Shown: positions 20,033 to 28,239 of the stretch, one piece after another | Layout of the letters: each line of letters begins with the position of its first letter | How positions within the stretch are numbered: the stretch's first letter is position 1 | DNA from: Stenotrophomonas daejeonensis | GTDB taxonomy: Bacteria; Pseudomonadota; Gammaproteobacteria; Xanthomonadales; Xanthomonadaceae | Length of the DNA: 64,000 bases | NCBI RefSeq assembly: GCF_001431505.1 | Contig: NZ_LDJP01000070.1 | Span: forward strand, 1-64,000 | Direction: 5' to 3' | Notes under the pieces: model-generated | Databases searched by the model: none | What the model saw: the letters and a program-made list of their open reading frames with translations, nothing else | What the model was told of the DNA's origin: nothing | Translations under genes and position numbers: made by a program

Positions 20033-22219
20033 ATGTCCCCGAACCGCTCCCTCCGCGCGCAACCCGCGTCCGTCGCTGCTTTCCGTCCGTTGACCACCGG
20101 TACCCTCGCGCTGGCCATCGGCATCGCCCTGGCCGGCCTGCCGCTGTTGGCAGCGGCCGATGCCGTGTCCGGCGACGCCAGCGCCACCGACCTGGACGCG
20201 GTGCTGGTCGTGGCCCACCGCGCCGAGCGCGTCAGCAGCGGCGCCACCAACCTCGACCTGGCGATCAAGGACACCCCGCAGTCGATCAGCGTGGTCAGCA
20301 GCGAGCAGATGCGGCAGTTCGGCGCCGACAGCGTCAACGAAGCGCTGAAGCTGGCCACCGGCATCCAGGTGGACGAGTGGGAAACCAACCGCACCAGCTA
20401 CAGCGCACGCGGCTTCGACATCCTCAACACCCAGATCGATGGCGTCGGCCTGCCCAACGGCTGGGGCATCGCCACCGGCGCCACCGATACCTTCGGCTAC
20501 GAGAAGGTGGAAGTGATCCGCGGTGCCAACGGCCTGCTCACCGGCGTCGGCAATGCCGCCGGCACCATCAACTACGTGCGCAAGCGCCCGACCAACGAGC
20601 GCCAGGGTTCGCTGGGCGTCAGCTACGGCTCGTGGGGCACCACCCGCGCCGAAGTCGATTACTCGACCCCGTTCACCGCCGACGGCAGCTGGGCCGGGCG
20701 CGTGGTGGCCGCGCACGAGGACGGCGACTCCTGGCTGCGCGCCAACGAGAACACCCGCAACCACTTCTACGGCGTGGTCGACGGCCAGATCGGCGAGAAC
20801 GGCACCCTGACCCTCGGTTATTCGTATCAGCGGGCCAAGTCCGACGGCATCATGTGGGGCGCGCTGGCGTTCATGAACAGCGACGGCACCCAGCGTGAGT
20901 GGCCGACCAGCGCCTCGACCACGCAGGACTGGACCTACTGGAACACCACCACCCACAACGCCTTCGCCGAATACACCCACCGGCTCGGCGCGGACTGGCA
21001 GCTGAAGGCCTCGTACAACTACCGCCGCGCCACCGGCGACGAGAAGATGTTCTACGCCTACCTGCCGGACCCGGATTTCGACGGCATCTCGATCGGCCTC
21101 GACCCGGCCACCGGCCTGGGCTTGGTCGGCTACCCGTGGGGCGGCAGCGACAAGGCCACCACCCACCTCGGCGCGGTGACGCTCAACGGCCACTTCCAGC
21201 TGTTCGGCCGCGACCAGGAAGCCATGCTGGGCGTGAGTCTGGCCCGCAGCGAATCGAACAGCTGGGAGCGGAGCGCGGACTTCTCCTCGCCGGCCTGGGG
21301 TGCGCTGCCGGCGTTCCCGTATGCCCCCGATGCGCTTCCCGAGCCGGACTGGAGCGATTCGGCGCAGTATTCGATGCTGAACCAGCACCTGAAGCGTGCC
21401 TACGGCGCCACCCGGATCGCGCTGAGCGACCGCCTGAAGGCCGTCGTCGGCGCCAACTATGCCCAGTACCGCCGCGACGGCTGGTCCTACGACCTCACCT
21501 TCGACCAGACCACCAGCCACACCAGCCCCTACGGCGGCCTGACCTTCGACTTCAACGAGCACGTGCTCGGCTACGTCAGCTACTCGGACATCTACCAGCC
21601 GCAGGACCAGGTGGACGCCAACGACCGCTACCTCGACGCCAGCAAGGGCGTGAACTACGAGGCCGGCATCAAGGCCGACTGGCTGGACCAGCGCCTGCTG
21701 ACCACGCTGGCGGTGTTCAAGGCCGACCAGGACGGGCTGGCCACGCCGACCGGCCAGTACAACCAGTACGGCCAGTCGATCTACGCCCCGGTGGACGTGC
21801 GCTCCAAGGGCGTCGAGCTGGAGGCGGTCGGCAAGCTGGGCGACAACCTCGACCTGGTACTCGGCTACACCGCGCTGAAGCTGGACGGCCTCAACGGCAG
21901 CGACACCTATTCGTGGGTGCCGCGGCGCACCGCCAACCTGCTGCTCAGCGGCCGCCTGCCCGCTTGCGAGGCGCTGTCGCTGGGCGTCGGCGGGCGCTGG
22001 CAGAGCGTGATCTCCAACGTGGAGTCCAGCGGCTACCGCGTGCGCCAGGACAGCTACGCGGTGCTCAACGCGTTCGCCGCCTGGGACTTCCTGCCCAACG
22101 CCACGCTGCAGCTCAACGCCAACAACATCACCGGCGAGAAGTACATCAACACCCTGCGCTACAGCGGCTATTACGGCGCCCCGCGCAACTACACGCTGAG
22201 CCTGAACTGGCGGTTCTGA
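20033..22219 (+). CDS. TonB-dependent siderophore receptor (first of two)
   Basis: About 728 residues, an outer-membrane barrel importing a ferric siderophore. After a long signal sequence (hydrophobic core TGTLALAIGIALAGLPLLAAADA) a TonB-box-like segment DLDAVLVVAHRAE precedes the plug, with KDTPQSISVVSSEQM, YSARGFDI and VIRGANGLLTGVGNAAGTINYVRKRP. The barrel ends in the outer-membrane C-terminus YTLSLNWRF. It is FhuE/FpvA-like. The start is uncertain: ATG at 19985 would add 16 residues, but neither start has a good ribosome binding site. A Fur-type promoter lies just upstream, so expression should rise in iron starvation. Only 19 bp separate it from the second receptor gene, so the two are probably co-transcribed. 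Confidence 0.93.
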   Translation: MSPNRSLRAQPASVAAFRPLTTGTLALAIGIALAGLPLLAAADAVSGDASATDLDAVLVVAHRAERVSSGATNLDLAIKDTPQSISVVSSEQMRQFGADSVNEALKLATGIQVDEWETNRTSYSARGFDILNTQIDGVGLPNGWGIATGATDTFGYEKVEVIRGANGLLTGVGNAAGTINYVRKRPTNERQGSLGVSYGSWGTTRAEVDYSTPFTADGSWAGRVVAAHEDGDSWLRANENTRNHFYGVVDGQIGENGTLTLGYSYQRAKSDGIMWGALAFMNSDGTQREWPTSASTTQDWTYWNTTTHNAFAEYTHRLGADWQLKASYNYRRATGDEKMFYAYLPDPDFDGISIGLDPATGLGLVGYPWGGSDKATTHLGAVTLNGHFQLFGRDQEAMLGVSLARSESNSWERSADFSSPAWGALPAFPYAPDALPEPDWSDSAQYSMLNQHLKRAYGATRIALSDRLKAVVGANYAQYRRDGWSYDLTFDQTTSHTSPYGGLTFDFNEHVLGYVSYSDIYQPQDQVDANDRYLDASKGVNYEAGIKADWLDQRLLTTLAVFKADQDGLATPTGQYNQYGQSIYAPVDVRSKGVELEAVGKLGDNLDLVLGYTALKLDGLNGSDTYSWVPRRTANLLLSGRLPACEALSLGVGGRWQSVISNVESSGYRVRQDSYAVLNAFAAWDFLPNATLQLNANNITGEKYINTLRYSGYYGAPRNYTLSLNWRF

Positions 22220-22238
22220 CGGATCGCGGAGCCGAACG

Positions 22239-24383
22239 ATGGCCAATACCTCTTCCCGTCCGCCGCGCGTGTCCCTGCTGGCCGCCGGCCTGCTGCTCGC
22301 CGCCCATGCCCACGCGCAGGACGGCGGCACGACGCCGAAGGACGACGTCACCGAGCTGGACCGCGTCGTCGTCACCGCCAACCAGCTGGGCACGGTGACC
22401 GAAGGCAGCGGCACCTATACGCCGGGGACCATCGCCACCGCGACGCGGCTGGTGCTGACCCCGCGCGAGACGCCGCAGTCCATCAGCGTGGTCACCCGCC
22501 AGGAGATCGAGGACTTCAACCTCAACTCGATCGACAGCGTGATGGCGCACGTCCCCGGCCTGTCCATCGTCACCTACGATAGCGAGCGCACCGAGTACTA
22601 CGCGCGCGGCTTCCCGATCAACAACTTCCAGTACGACGGCATCCCGATGAAGCGCGATTCGTCGTACTCGTCGGGCAACACGCTGGCGGACATGGCGATC
22701 TACGACCGCGTGGAAGTGCTGAAGGGCGCGGCCGGCCTGCTCGCCGGTTCCGGCGACCCGGGCGCGGTCATCAACCTGGTGCGCAAGAAGCCCATGCGGC
22801 AGTTCCAGGGCCACGCGACGCTGGGCGCGGGTTCGTGGCAGGAACGGCGCGCGGAGTTCGACGTCGGCGGGCCGCTCAATGCCGACGGCAGCGTGCGCGC
22901 CCGCGCGGTCGCCGCATGGGACGACCGCGAATCCAGCCTCGACCGCTGGAAGCGCAGGAGCACGGTGTTCTACGGCATCCTCGAAGCCGATCTGCCCGAC
23001 GGCACCCTGCTGACCGTGGGCGCCGACGCGCAGGACAACGACCCGCGCAACTCCACCTGGGGCGGCATCCCGCTGTTCAACGCCGACGGCGGGTTCAACG
23101 CCATGCCGCGCGCGTTCAACAACGGCGCGACGTGGAGCCGCTGGGAGCAGTACACCCGCACCGCGTTCGCGACGCTGGAACACGGCTTCGACAACGAATG
23201 GGTGGCCAAGCTGCAGCTCAACCACCAGATCAACGGCTACGACGCGCTGCTCGGCGCGTCGGCCTCCGGCTTCCCGGACCCGGCCGATGGCGAGGGCGTC
23301 GCGCTGTGGATCGGGCAATACGTCGGCGAGACCACCACCGACGCGCTGGACCTCTACGCCAGCGGGCCGTTCCAGCTGGGTGGGCGCCGGCACGAGCTGG
23401 TGGTCGGTGGCAGCCTGTCGCGGCGGCGCTGGGTGGGCAACGACTGGTGGGACGCGCCGGGTTACGAGCTCGCGGTCCATGATTACTACCACTGGCGCGG
23501 CGACATCCCGCTGCCGGCCTGGAACGCCACGCCCGACGGGCATTCGGACGAAACCACGCGCGAGAACGGCCTCTATGCCGCGGTGCGCTGGAACCCGGCC
23601 GACACGCTCAAGTTCATCACCGGCGCGCGCCTTGCCCGCTACCGGCACCCGGTGGTGAGCGAATCGGGCATCGTCCTGCCCTACGTGGGCATGGTGTGGG
23701 ATGTCGCGGCGACGCAGTCGCTGTACGCCAGCTACACCAGCATCTACAGCCCGCAGCTGTGGGCGCAGGATGCGCAGGGCAAGCCACTGGAGCCGCTGGA
23801 CGGCATGAACTACGAGCTGGGCTGGAAGGGCGCCTTCGCCGACGGCCGGCTCAACGCCAGCGCGGCGTATTTCCAGCTCGACCAGGACAACTACCCGGTG
23901 CCGACCGGCGAGCTCACGCCCAGCGGCAGCGACGCCTACCGCGGCGAGCAGGGCTACCGCACCAGGGGCTGGGAGCTGGAGGCCTCCGGCCAGATCACCC
24001 CGCGCTGGAACGTGCACGCCGGCTACGTGCACAAGACGACCCGCCAGCAGGGCAGCAAGGTGCAGACGGAGTCGCCGGAAAACCAGCTGACGCTCTATAC
24101 CTCGTACAGGCTCGGCGACTTCACCTTCGGCGGCGGCGCACGTTGGCAGGACAAGACCTGGGGCGACGCCTACCACCCGAGCGGCGAATACGTCACGCAT
24201 ACCATCGGCAGCTACTGGCTGCTCGATGCGAGCGCGAGCTGGCGGTTCAGCGACCACCTCTCGGCCGCGCTCTCGGTGAACAACCTGCTCGACGAGAAGT
24301 ACTACACCGTCTTCAGCTGGTACAGCACCTACACCTGGGGCGAACCGCGGCGCGTGAGCGCCAGCGTGACGTACCGGTTCTGA
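22239..24383 (+). CDS. TonB-dependent siderophore receptor (second of two)
   Basis: 714 residues with a short signal peptide (MANTSSRPPRVSLLAAGLLLAAHAHA). The TonB box region ELDRVVVTANQL is followed by the plug (ETPQSISVVTRQEIEDFNL, YYARGFPINNFQYDGIP, VLKGAAGLLAGSGDPGAVINLVRKKP) and a 22-strand-type barrel ending VSASVTYRF. The FQYDGIP and GDPGAVINLVRK segments are typical of FpvA/FhuE-type ferric-hydroxamate or pyoverdine receptors. A GCGGAG precedes the ATG. It shares the plug motifs with the upstream receptor, but is too divergent for a recent tandem duplication. About 200 bp downstream begins the DUF3649-PepSY-DUF3325 operon, a usual companion of such receptors. Confidence 0.94.
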   Translation: MANTSSRPPRVSLLAAGLLLAAHAHAQDGGTTPKDDVTELDRVVVTANQLGTVTEGSGTYTPGTIATATRLVLTPRETPQSISVVTRQEIEDFNLNSIDSVMAHVPGLSIVTYDSERTEYYARGFPINNFQYDGIPMKRDSSYSSGNTLADMAIYDRVEVLKGAAGLLAGSGDPGAVINLVRKKPMRQFQGHATLGAGSWQERRAEFDVGGPLNADGSVRARAVAAWDDRESSLDRWKRRSTVFYGILEADLPDGTLLTVGADAQDNDPRNSTWGGIPLFNADGGFNAMPRAFNNGATWSRWEQYTRTAFATLEHGFDNEWVAKLQLNHQINGYDALLGASASGFPDPADGEGVALWIGQYVGETTTDALDLYASGPFQLGGRRHELVVGGSLSRRRWVGNDWWDAPGYELAVHDYYHWRGDIPLPAWNATPDGHSDETTRENGLYAAVRWNPADTLKFITGARLARYRHPVVSESGIVLPYVGMVWDVAATQSLYASYTSIYSPQLWAQDAQGKPLEPLDGMNYELGWKGAFADGRLNASAAYFQLDQDNYPVPTGELTPSGSDAYRGEQGYRTRGWELEASGQITPRWNVHAGYVHKTTRQQGSKVQTESPENQLTLYTSYRLGDFTFGGGARWQDKTWGDAYHPSGEYVTHTIGSYWLLDASASWRFSDHLSAALSVNNLLDEKYYTVFSWYSTYTWGEPRRVSASVTYRF

Positions 24384-24583
24384 GCGACGGCGGGGCCATC
24401 CGATGATCCGCGCCTTCCCGCTGGAAAACCCGGCCATCCCGGCCGGCGCCGGCAACGACCTGCTCCGGTACCATCCGGTGGCCGCCCGCGTCGCCGCCAC
24501 AACGCGCCGCGCAACCACGCGCCCAGCCTGACCCGGCGGTTCCCGACGACCGCCCCCATCCGCACAGACACCAGCCCTACGCC

Positions 24584-24904
24584 ATGTCCCACAGCCCCGC
24601 CATCGCCCGTCCCACCCGCTTCCCGCGCCTGCATTTCGCCGCGCGGGTAGCCGCCGCCGTGTTCGGTGGCTACGCCTTCACCTGGGGCTTCATCGCCGCC
24701 GCGATGGCCCTGCTGTTCAAGGCCGGGATGGAGTTCCACGACGCCGAGTTCCTCGCCAGCGCGGTGGGCCTGCTGGTGTTCCTGGTGCTGTTCCTGAATG
24801 TCGTTGCCAGCCGTCGCCGGCTGGCGCTGGTCTGGCTGGCGCTGGCCGGCGGTGGCGCGGCGCTGGCCGCGGTCGCTTCGCTGGTGCAGGCCAGCGTGGC
24901 CTGA
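24584..24904 (+). CDS. DUF3649 small membrane protein
   Basis: 106 residues with three hydrophobic helices (AARVAAAVFGGYAFTWGFIA, FLASAVGLLVFLVLFLNVVA and LALVWLALAGGGAALAAVAS). Conserved features are the GGYAFTWG turn and a short loop AGMEFHDAEFL. Genes of this family sit directly in front of PepSY-type membrane reductases near TonB receptors in Xanthomonas and Pseudomonas. The function is unknown, probably an accessory in siderophore iron release. It is 26 bp before the PepSY gene. There is no recognised catalytic residue. Confidence 0.82.
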   Translation: MSHSPAIARPTRFPRLHFAARVAAAVFGGYAFTWGFIAAAMALLFKAGMEFHDAEFLASAVGLLVFLVLFLNVVASRRRLALVWLALAGGGAALAAVASLVQASVA

Positions 24905-24930
24905 GCGACATGCAGCAGGGAGAATCCATC

Positions 24931-26604
24931 GTGTTCCATAGTTTCCGCCAGGTCATGGCCTGGTTGCATACGTGGTTCGGCCTGGTGCTGGGCTTCGTGT
25001 TGATGGCGGCGTTCTTCTTCGGCGCGCTGTCGGTGTTCGACCGCGAGATCGACCGCTGGTCGATCCCGGCCAGCCGCTTCGAGCCGCAGCCAATGCCGTC
25101 GTTCGAGAAGGTGCTGCGGCCGGCGTTCGAGCGCATGCAGCCGCTGCCGGCGGTGGTGGACGCGATGCGCCCGCGGGTGGACGGGCCGATGCCCGGGCAT
25201 TTCGACACCGTGGCCTACTGGAGCGCCTACACCACCCACCGCGACCCGGTGCTGGCGCTGTATGCCGGTTACCAGATACCGGGCGCGAAGGACCCGGAAG
25301 ACCTGGTCTGGGGCGAGGCCACCATCGACCCGCGCGACGGCCGGGTGCTGCCCGACGACCAGCTCAAGATCGGCAGCGGCTTCTTCTACCCGCTGCACTA
25401 CAGCCTGACCCTGGACTGGAAGAACCTCGGTTTCTGGATCGTCGGCTTCTCGGCGCTGATGATGCTGGTCGCGCTGGTCAGCGGCGTGGTCATGCACCGC
25501 AAGCTGTTCCGCGAGCTGTTCACCTTCCGCCCCGGCAAGGCGCGGCTGCGCAGCGTGCTGGACCTGCACAACCTCACCGGCGTGGTGGCGCTGCCGTTCC
25601 ACTTCTTCTTCGCCTTCACCGGGCTGGTGATCTTCGCCAGCACCTATTACTTCCCGATCGGCCACACCCAGCTGCACGACCTGCACGAGCTGCACGAAAA
25701 GCACGAGGCGCAGGAACTGGGCCTGCCGCACGGCCGCGCCGGGGTGCCGGCCGGGCTGGCCAACGTCGATGCGATGGTGGCCGAGGCGCAGCGGCGCTGG
25801 GAGGCGCGTGGCATGGCCGGCGACGTCGGGTTCCTGGTGCTGCAGCACGTCGGCGACGCCAATGGCTACGTCAGCATCTACCGCGCCGGCACCGACCGCA
25901 TCGCGCTGGTCGGGCAGGGCATCCACTTCAAGGCGTCCACCGGCCAGTTGCTGCGCGAGGACCCGCCGGCCACCGCGGTCGGCCGCATCAGCGAATTCCT
26001 CACCGGCCTGCACCTGCAGCATTTCCGCCATTGGCTGCTGCGCTGGTTGTACGTGTTCGGCGGGTTGGCCGGCTGCGTCTGCATCGCCACCGGCTTCGTG
26101 TTCTTCGTCGAGAAGCGCAAGCGCCAGCACGCCAAACAGGGCAGCCAGGGCGTGCGTGTGGTCGATGCGCTGGCCGTGGCCACGGTGACCAGCATGGTCG
26201 TGGCCACGCTGGGCCTGCTGGTCGCCAACCGGCTGCTGCCCGAGGCGCTGCCGATGCGCGGGGATTGGGAGCGGTACGCATTCTGGGGTTGCTGGCTGCT
26301 GGCGTTGCTGCACGCGGCCTGGCGCAGCGCGCCGGTCGCCCGTGGCCTGCCCAACCCGGCCTGGCGCGAGCAGGCGTGGGCGATTGCGGTGCTGGCGCCG
26401 CTGGCGGTGCTGCTGAACTGGGTCACCACCGGCGACCACCTGCTGCGCACGCTGGCCGCCGGCTACTGGCCGGTGGCCGGGCTGGACCTGGCGCTGCTGG
26501 CCGTGGCCGTGATCGCCGCCGCCAGCGCCCACCGGCTGGGCCGTCGTGCCGAGGCGCGCGCCCACGACCTCGCCCGCGAGCAGCAGGAGGCCGCCCATGC
26601 ATGA
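24931..26604 (+). CDS. PepSY-domain membrane protein, probable siderophore-iron reductase
   Basis: 557 residues, inner membrane. The N-terminus HSFRQVMAWLHTWFGLVLGFVLMAAFFFGALSVFD (first helix) leads to a periplasmic PepSY domain, with further helices at WIVGFSALMMLVALVSGVV, LPFHFFFAFTGLVIFAS and several at the C-terminus. HxxxH-like histidines (HTWFG, HDLHELHEKHEAQ, LHNLTGVVALPFHFFF, HLQHFRHWLL) could ligate haem, as proposed for FoxB/FpvG-type reductases that release iron from siderophores. The GTG at 24931 has GGGAGA eight bases upstream and is preferred to ATG at 24910. The stop overlaps the next ATG by 8 bp. Confidence 0.82.
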   Translation: MFHSFRQVMAWLHTWFGLVLGFVLMAAFFFGALSVFDREIDRWSIPASRFEPQPMPSFEKVLRPAFERMQPLPAVVDAMRPRVDGPMPGHFDTVAYWSAYTTHRDPVLALYAGYQIPGAKDPEDLVWGEATIDPRDGRVLPDDQLKIGSGFFYPLHYSLTLDWKNLGFWIVGFSALMMLVALVSGVVMHRKLFRELFTFRPGKARLRSVLDLHNLTGVVALPFHFFFAFTGLVIFASTYYFPIGHTQLHDLHELHEKHEAQELGLPHGRAGVPAGLANVDAMVAEAQRRWEARGMAGDVGFLVLQHVGDANGYVSIYRAGTDRIALVGQGIHFKASTGQLLREDPPATAVGRISEFLTGLHLQHFRHWLLRWLYVFGGLAGCVCIATGFVFFVEKRKRQHAKQGSQGVRVVDALAVATVTSMVVATLGLLVANRLLPEALPMRGDWERYAFWGCWLLALLHAAWRSAPVARGLPNPAWREQAWAIAVLAPLAVLLNWVTTGDHLLRTLAAGYWPVAGLDLALLAVAVIAAASAHRLGRRAEARAHDLAREQQEAAHA

Positions 26605-26926
26605 CCCGGCATCCGCCGGCTGGCTGCTGGCTGCTGCGCTGGCCGCCTGCCTTGCCGGCATGGGCTGGCTGGCGCTGGGCATGGACGTGCATGCGCGTCA
26701 GGCCTGGGGCCGCGGCTTGTCGCCGGTCGAAACCCGCAGCCTGCGTGGACTGGGCTGGCTGGCGCTGGCGGCGGGATTGGGCCTGTGCCTGCGGGTGGAC
26801 CACCCGAGCATGGCGGCGCTGGTCTGGGTGATGGCGCTGGCGGGCTCGGCGCTGGCGGTGGCCTTCGTTCTGGCCTGGCAGGCACGTTGGCTGGGCGTGC
26901 TGGCGCCGTGGGTGCGGCGCCAATGA
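26597..26926 (+). CDS. DUF3325 small membrane protein
   Basis: 109 residues with three or four hydrophobic helices (WLLAAALAACLAGMGWLALGM, LGWLALAAGLGLCLRV, ALVWVMALAGSALAVAFVLAW). It ends in RWLGVLAPWVRRQ. The start ATG overlaps the end of the PepSY gene by 8 bp and is preceded by AGGAGG, so it is translationally coupled. It is the usual third partner of the DUF3649-PepSY-DUF3325 set. The function is unknown, most likely structural support or assembly of the reductase. A GTAG-type palindrome follows and separates it from the convergent regulator gene. Confidence 0.82.
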   Translation: MHDPASAGWLLAAALAACLAGMGWLALGMDVHARQAWGRGLSPVETRSLRGLGWLALAAGLGLCLRVDHPSMAALVWVMALAGSALAVAFVLAWQARWLGVLAPWVRRQ

Positions 26927-26942
26927 TGGCGGCACTGCTCCC

Positions 26943-27010
26943 GTAGGAGCGACGTCAGTCGCGACCGGGCTTTACCGGGGATGCCCCATCGCGACTGACG
27001 TCGCTCCTAC
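26943..27010. repeat. GTAGGAGCGACG-type palindromic repeat
   Basis: GTAGGAGCGACGTCAGTCGC pairs with GCGACTGACGTCGCTCCTAC around a centre with CCGGGCTTTACCGGGG. It lies between convergent genes. A second full copy is at 50599, and a truncated one at 17281. Confidence 0.85.
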
Positions 27011-27027
27011 AGGTTCCCGCATGCGGA

Positions 27028-27441
27028 TCAGCGGTCGCAATTGGCCGGATCGGCCTTGCAGGCCTGGTTGATCCGGTTGTCGCGCCGGGCCGCATCCTTG
27101 CCCAGGGTGTAGCCGGCCACCATCTGCAACATGACCACGGCCAGCACGAGGCTCACGATCCACAGGATGATCCGCGCGCGTTCGGCCGCGGTCATCCCGT
27201 TGGCGGCCGGTGCCGGCAGCGGCGGCACCCCATCCGCTTCCAGCAGGTGCCCGGGCTCGACCCCGAATGCCGACGCCACCGCCATCCGCGACTCGTGCGA
27301 AGCCCGGCCGTCGCTTTCCAGCCGCTGCACGGTGCGCGGGCTCAGGCCGGCCACGGCGGCCAGATGCTCCTGCGACCAGCCGCGCGCCTCGCGCAATGCC
27401 TTGACCCGGTGGGCGTCTATCTTCATCGGTTCGTTGTTCAC
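27028..27441 (-). CDS. XRE-family regulator with a membrane anchor
   Basis: 137 residues. Residues ~11-65 form a Cro/C1-type helix-turn-helix (VKALREARGWSQEHLAAVAGLSPRTVQRLES). A proline/alanine linker follows, then a single hydrophobic helix (IILWIVSLVLAVVMLQMVAG) and a short tail with two cysteines (QACKADPANCDR). The topology suggests a DNA-binding domain in the cytoplasm and a short periplasmic tail that could form a disulfide. The GTG at 27441 has GGAG nine bases upstream; an ATG at 27426 is also possible. The PilZ gene is divergent. I cannot tell which genes it controls. Confidence 0.75.
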   Translation of the reverse strand: MNNEPMKIDAHRVKALREARGWSQEHLAAVAGLSPRTVQRLESDGRASHESRMAVASAFGVEPGHLLEADGVPPLPAPAANGMTAAERARIILWIVSLVLAVVMLQMVAGYTLGKDAARRDNRINQACKADPANCDR

Positions 27442-27633
27442 TGACGGTGGCTCCGGACGATGCTAATGGAGCCCGGAAACTGCCGCGACCGCGGGCGCAG
27501 CGCCACGACAGCAATCCGCCAGTTTCGCGCCATGCCTTGCCATGCAATGGTTTGCATGGCTGCCCGCGTTCGGCGGCCATCCGGCTGGCGTATGCTGCGG
27601 CCGGGCTTTCCATCCAACGCACAGGGGGACCGC

Positions 27634-28005
27634 ATGAACAGCTCCGAGGATCGCCGCCATTTCTGGCGCGTACCCTTCCACTCCGCCGCGAGCGTGGTCG
27701 CCGCCGATGGGGTTACCCATGCGGGGCGCCTGCACGATCTCTCGCTGAAGGGCGCCCTGTTCGAGGTCATCGACGCCTGGCCCGGCGCGGCGGGCGGGCA
27801 ATGCCGCTTGCAGGTCGAATTGTCCGAAGACACACCGATCCACATGCAGGCCACGGTGATGCACGTGGAAGGGCGCAACATCGGCCTGCGCTGCGATGAA
27901 ATCGACCTCGACAGCATCACCGCGCTGCGCCGGGTGATCGAGCTCAACGCCGCCGATCCGGCGCTGCTGGAACGCGAGCTCGGCGCGCTGGTGCAGGGCG
28001 GCTGA
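27634..28005 (+). CDS. PilZ domain protein (c-di-GMP binding)
   Basis: A 123-residue single-domain PilZ protein. The RxxxR motif is in DRRHFWRVPF (Arg8, Arg12) and the DxSxxG motif is DLSLKG (Asp35, Ser37, Gly40), so the c-di-GMP site looks intact. The rest follows the PilZ barrel (HMQATVMHVEGRNIGLRCDEID). GGGGGA precedes the ATG. Open frame upstream of 27634 has no PilZ-like sequence. It may respond to the two GGDEF/EAL proteins in this window (38520 and 46358), but that is only a guess from proximity. Its output partner is unknown. Confidence 0.88.
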   Translation: MNSSEDRRHFWRVPFHSAASVVAADGVTHAGRLHDLSLKGALFEVIDAWPGAAGGQCRLQVELSEDTPIHMQATVMHVEGRNIGLRCDEIDLDSITALRRVIELNAADPALLERELGALVQGG

Positions 28006-28011
28006 TTTTTG

Positions 28012-28121
28012 CCCCTCTCCCTTCGGGCACCTGCATTCGGTACATCCTTGTGCCTCACCTTTGGGCGGCTTCGCCGTGCAGGTTGGCAATCCTGCCAACC
28101 TGTCTCCCGAAGGGAGAAGGG
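28012..28121. repeat. CCCCTCTCCCTTCGGG-type intergenic repeat with inner hairpin
   Basis: Outer arms CCCCTCTCCCTTCGGG and CCCGAAGGGAGAAGGG face each other about 90 bp apart. Inside is a perfect hairpin CAGGTTGGC / GCCAACCTG (28079-28102). It follows the PilZ gene and is related to the copies at 10609, 30472, 36567 and 62582. Confidence 0.75.
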
Positions 28122-28239
28122 AAGCATGAGGAATCCAGCAGGCCATGACCTTTGGCCCATCGGCAGGCGGTAGCCATCGCCTAGGCTCGGGGATTGGCCG
28201 CGCAACCAGCGCGGCATTCCTGCAAGGCCGGAGAACCGC

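Noticed and set aside
24403-24531. 42-codon frame between the second TonB receptor and the DUF3649 gene
   Set aside because: It has no ribosome binding site, and no recognisable features; too short in high-GC DNA to support.
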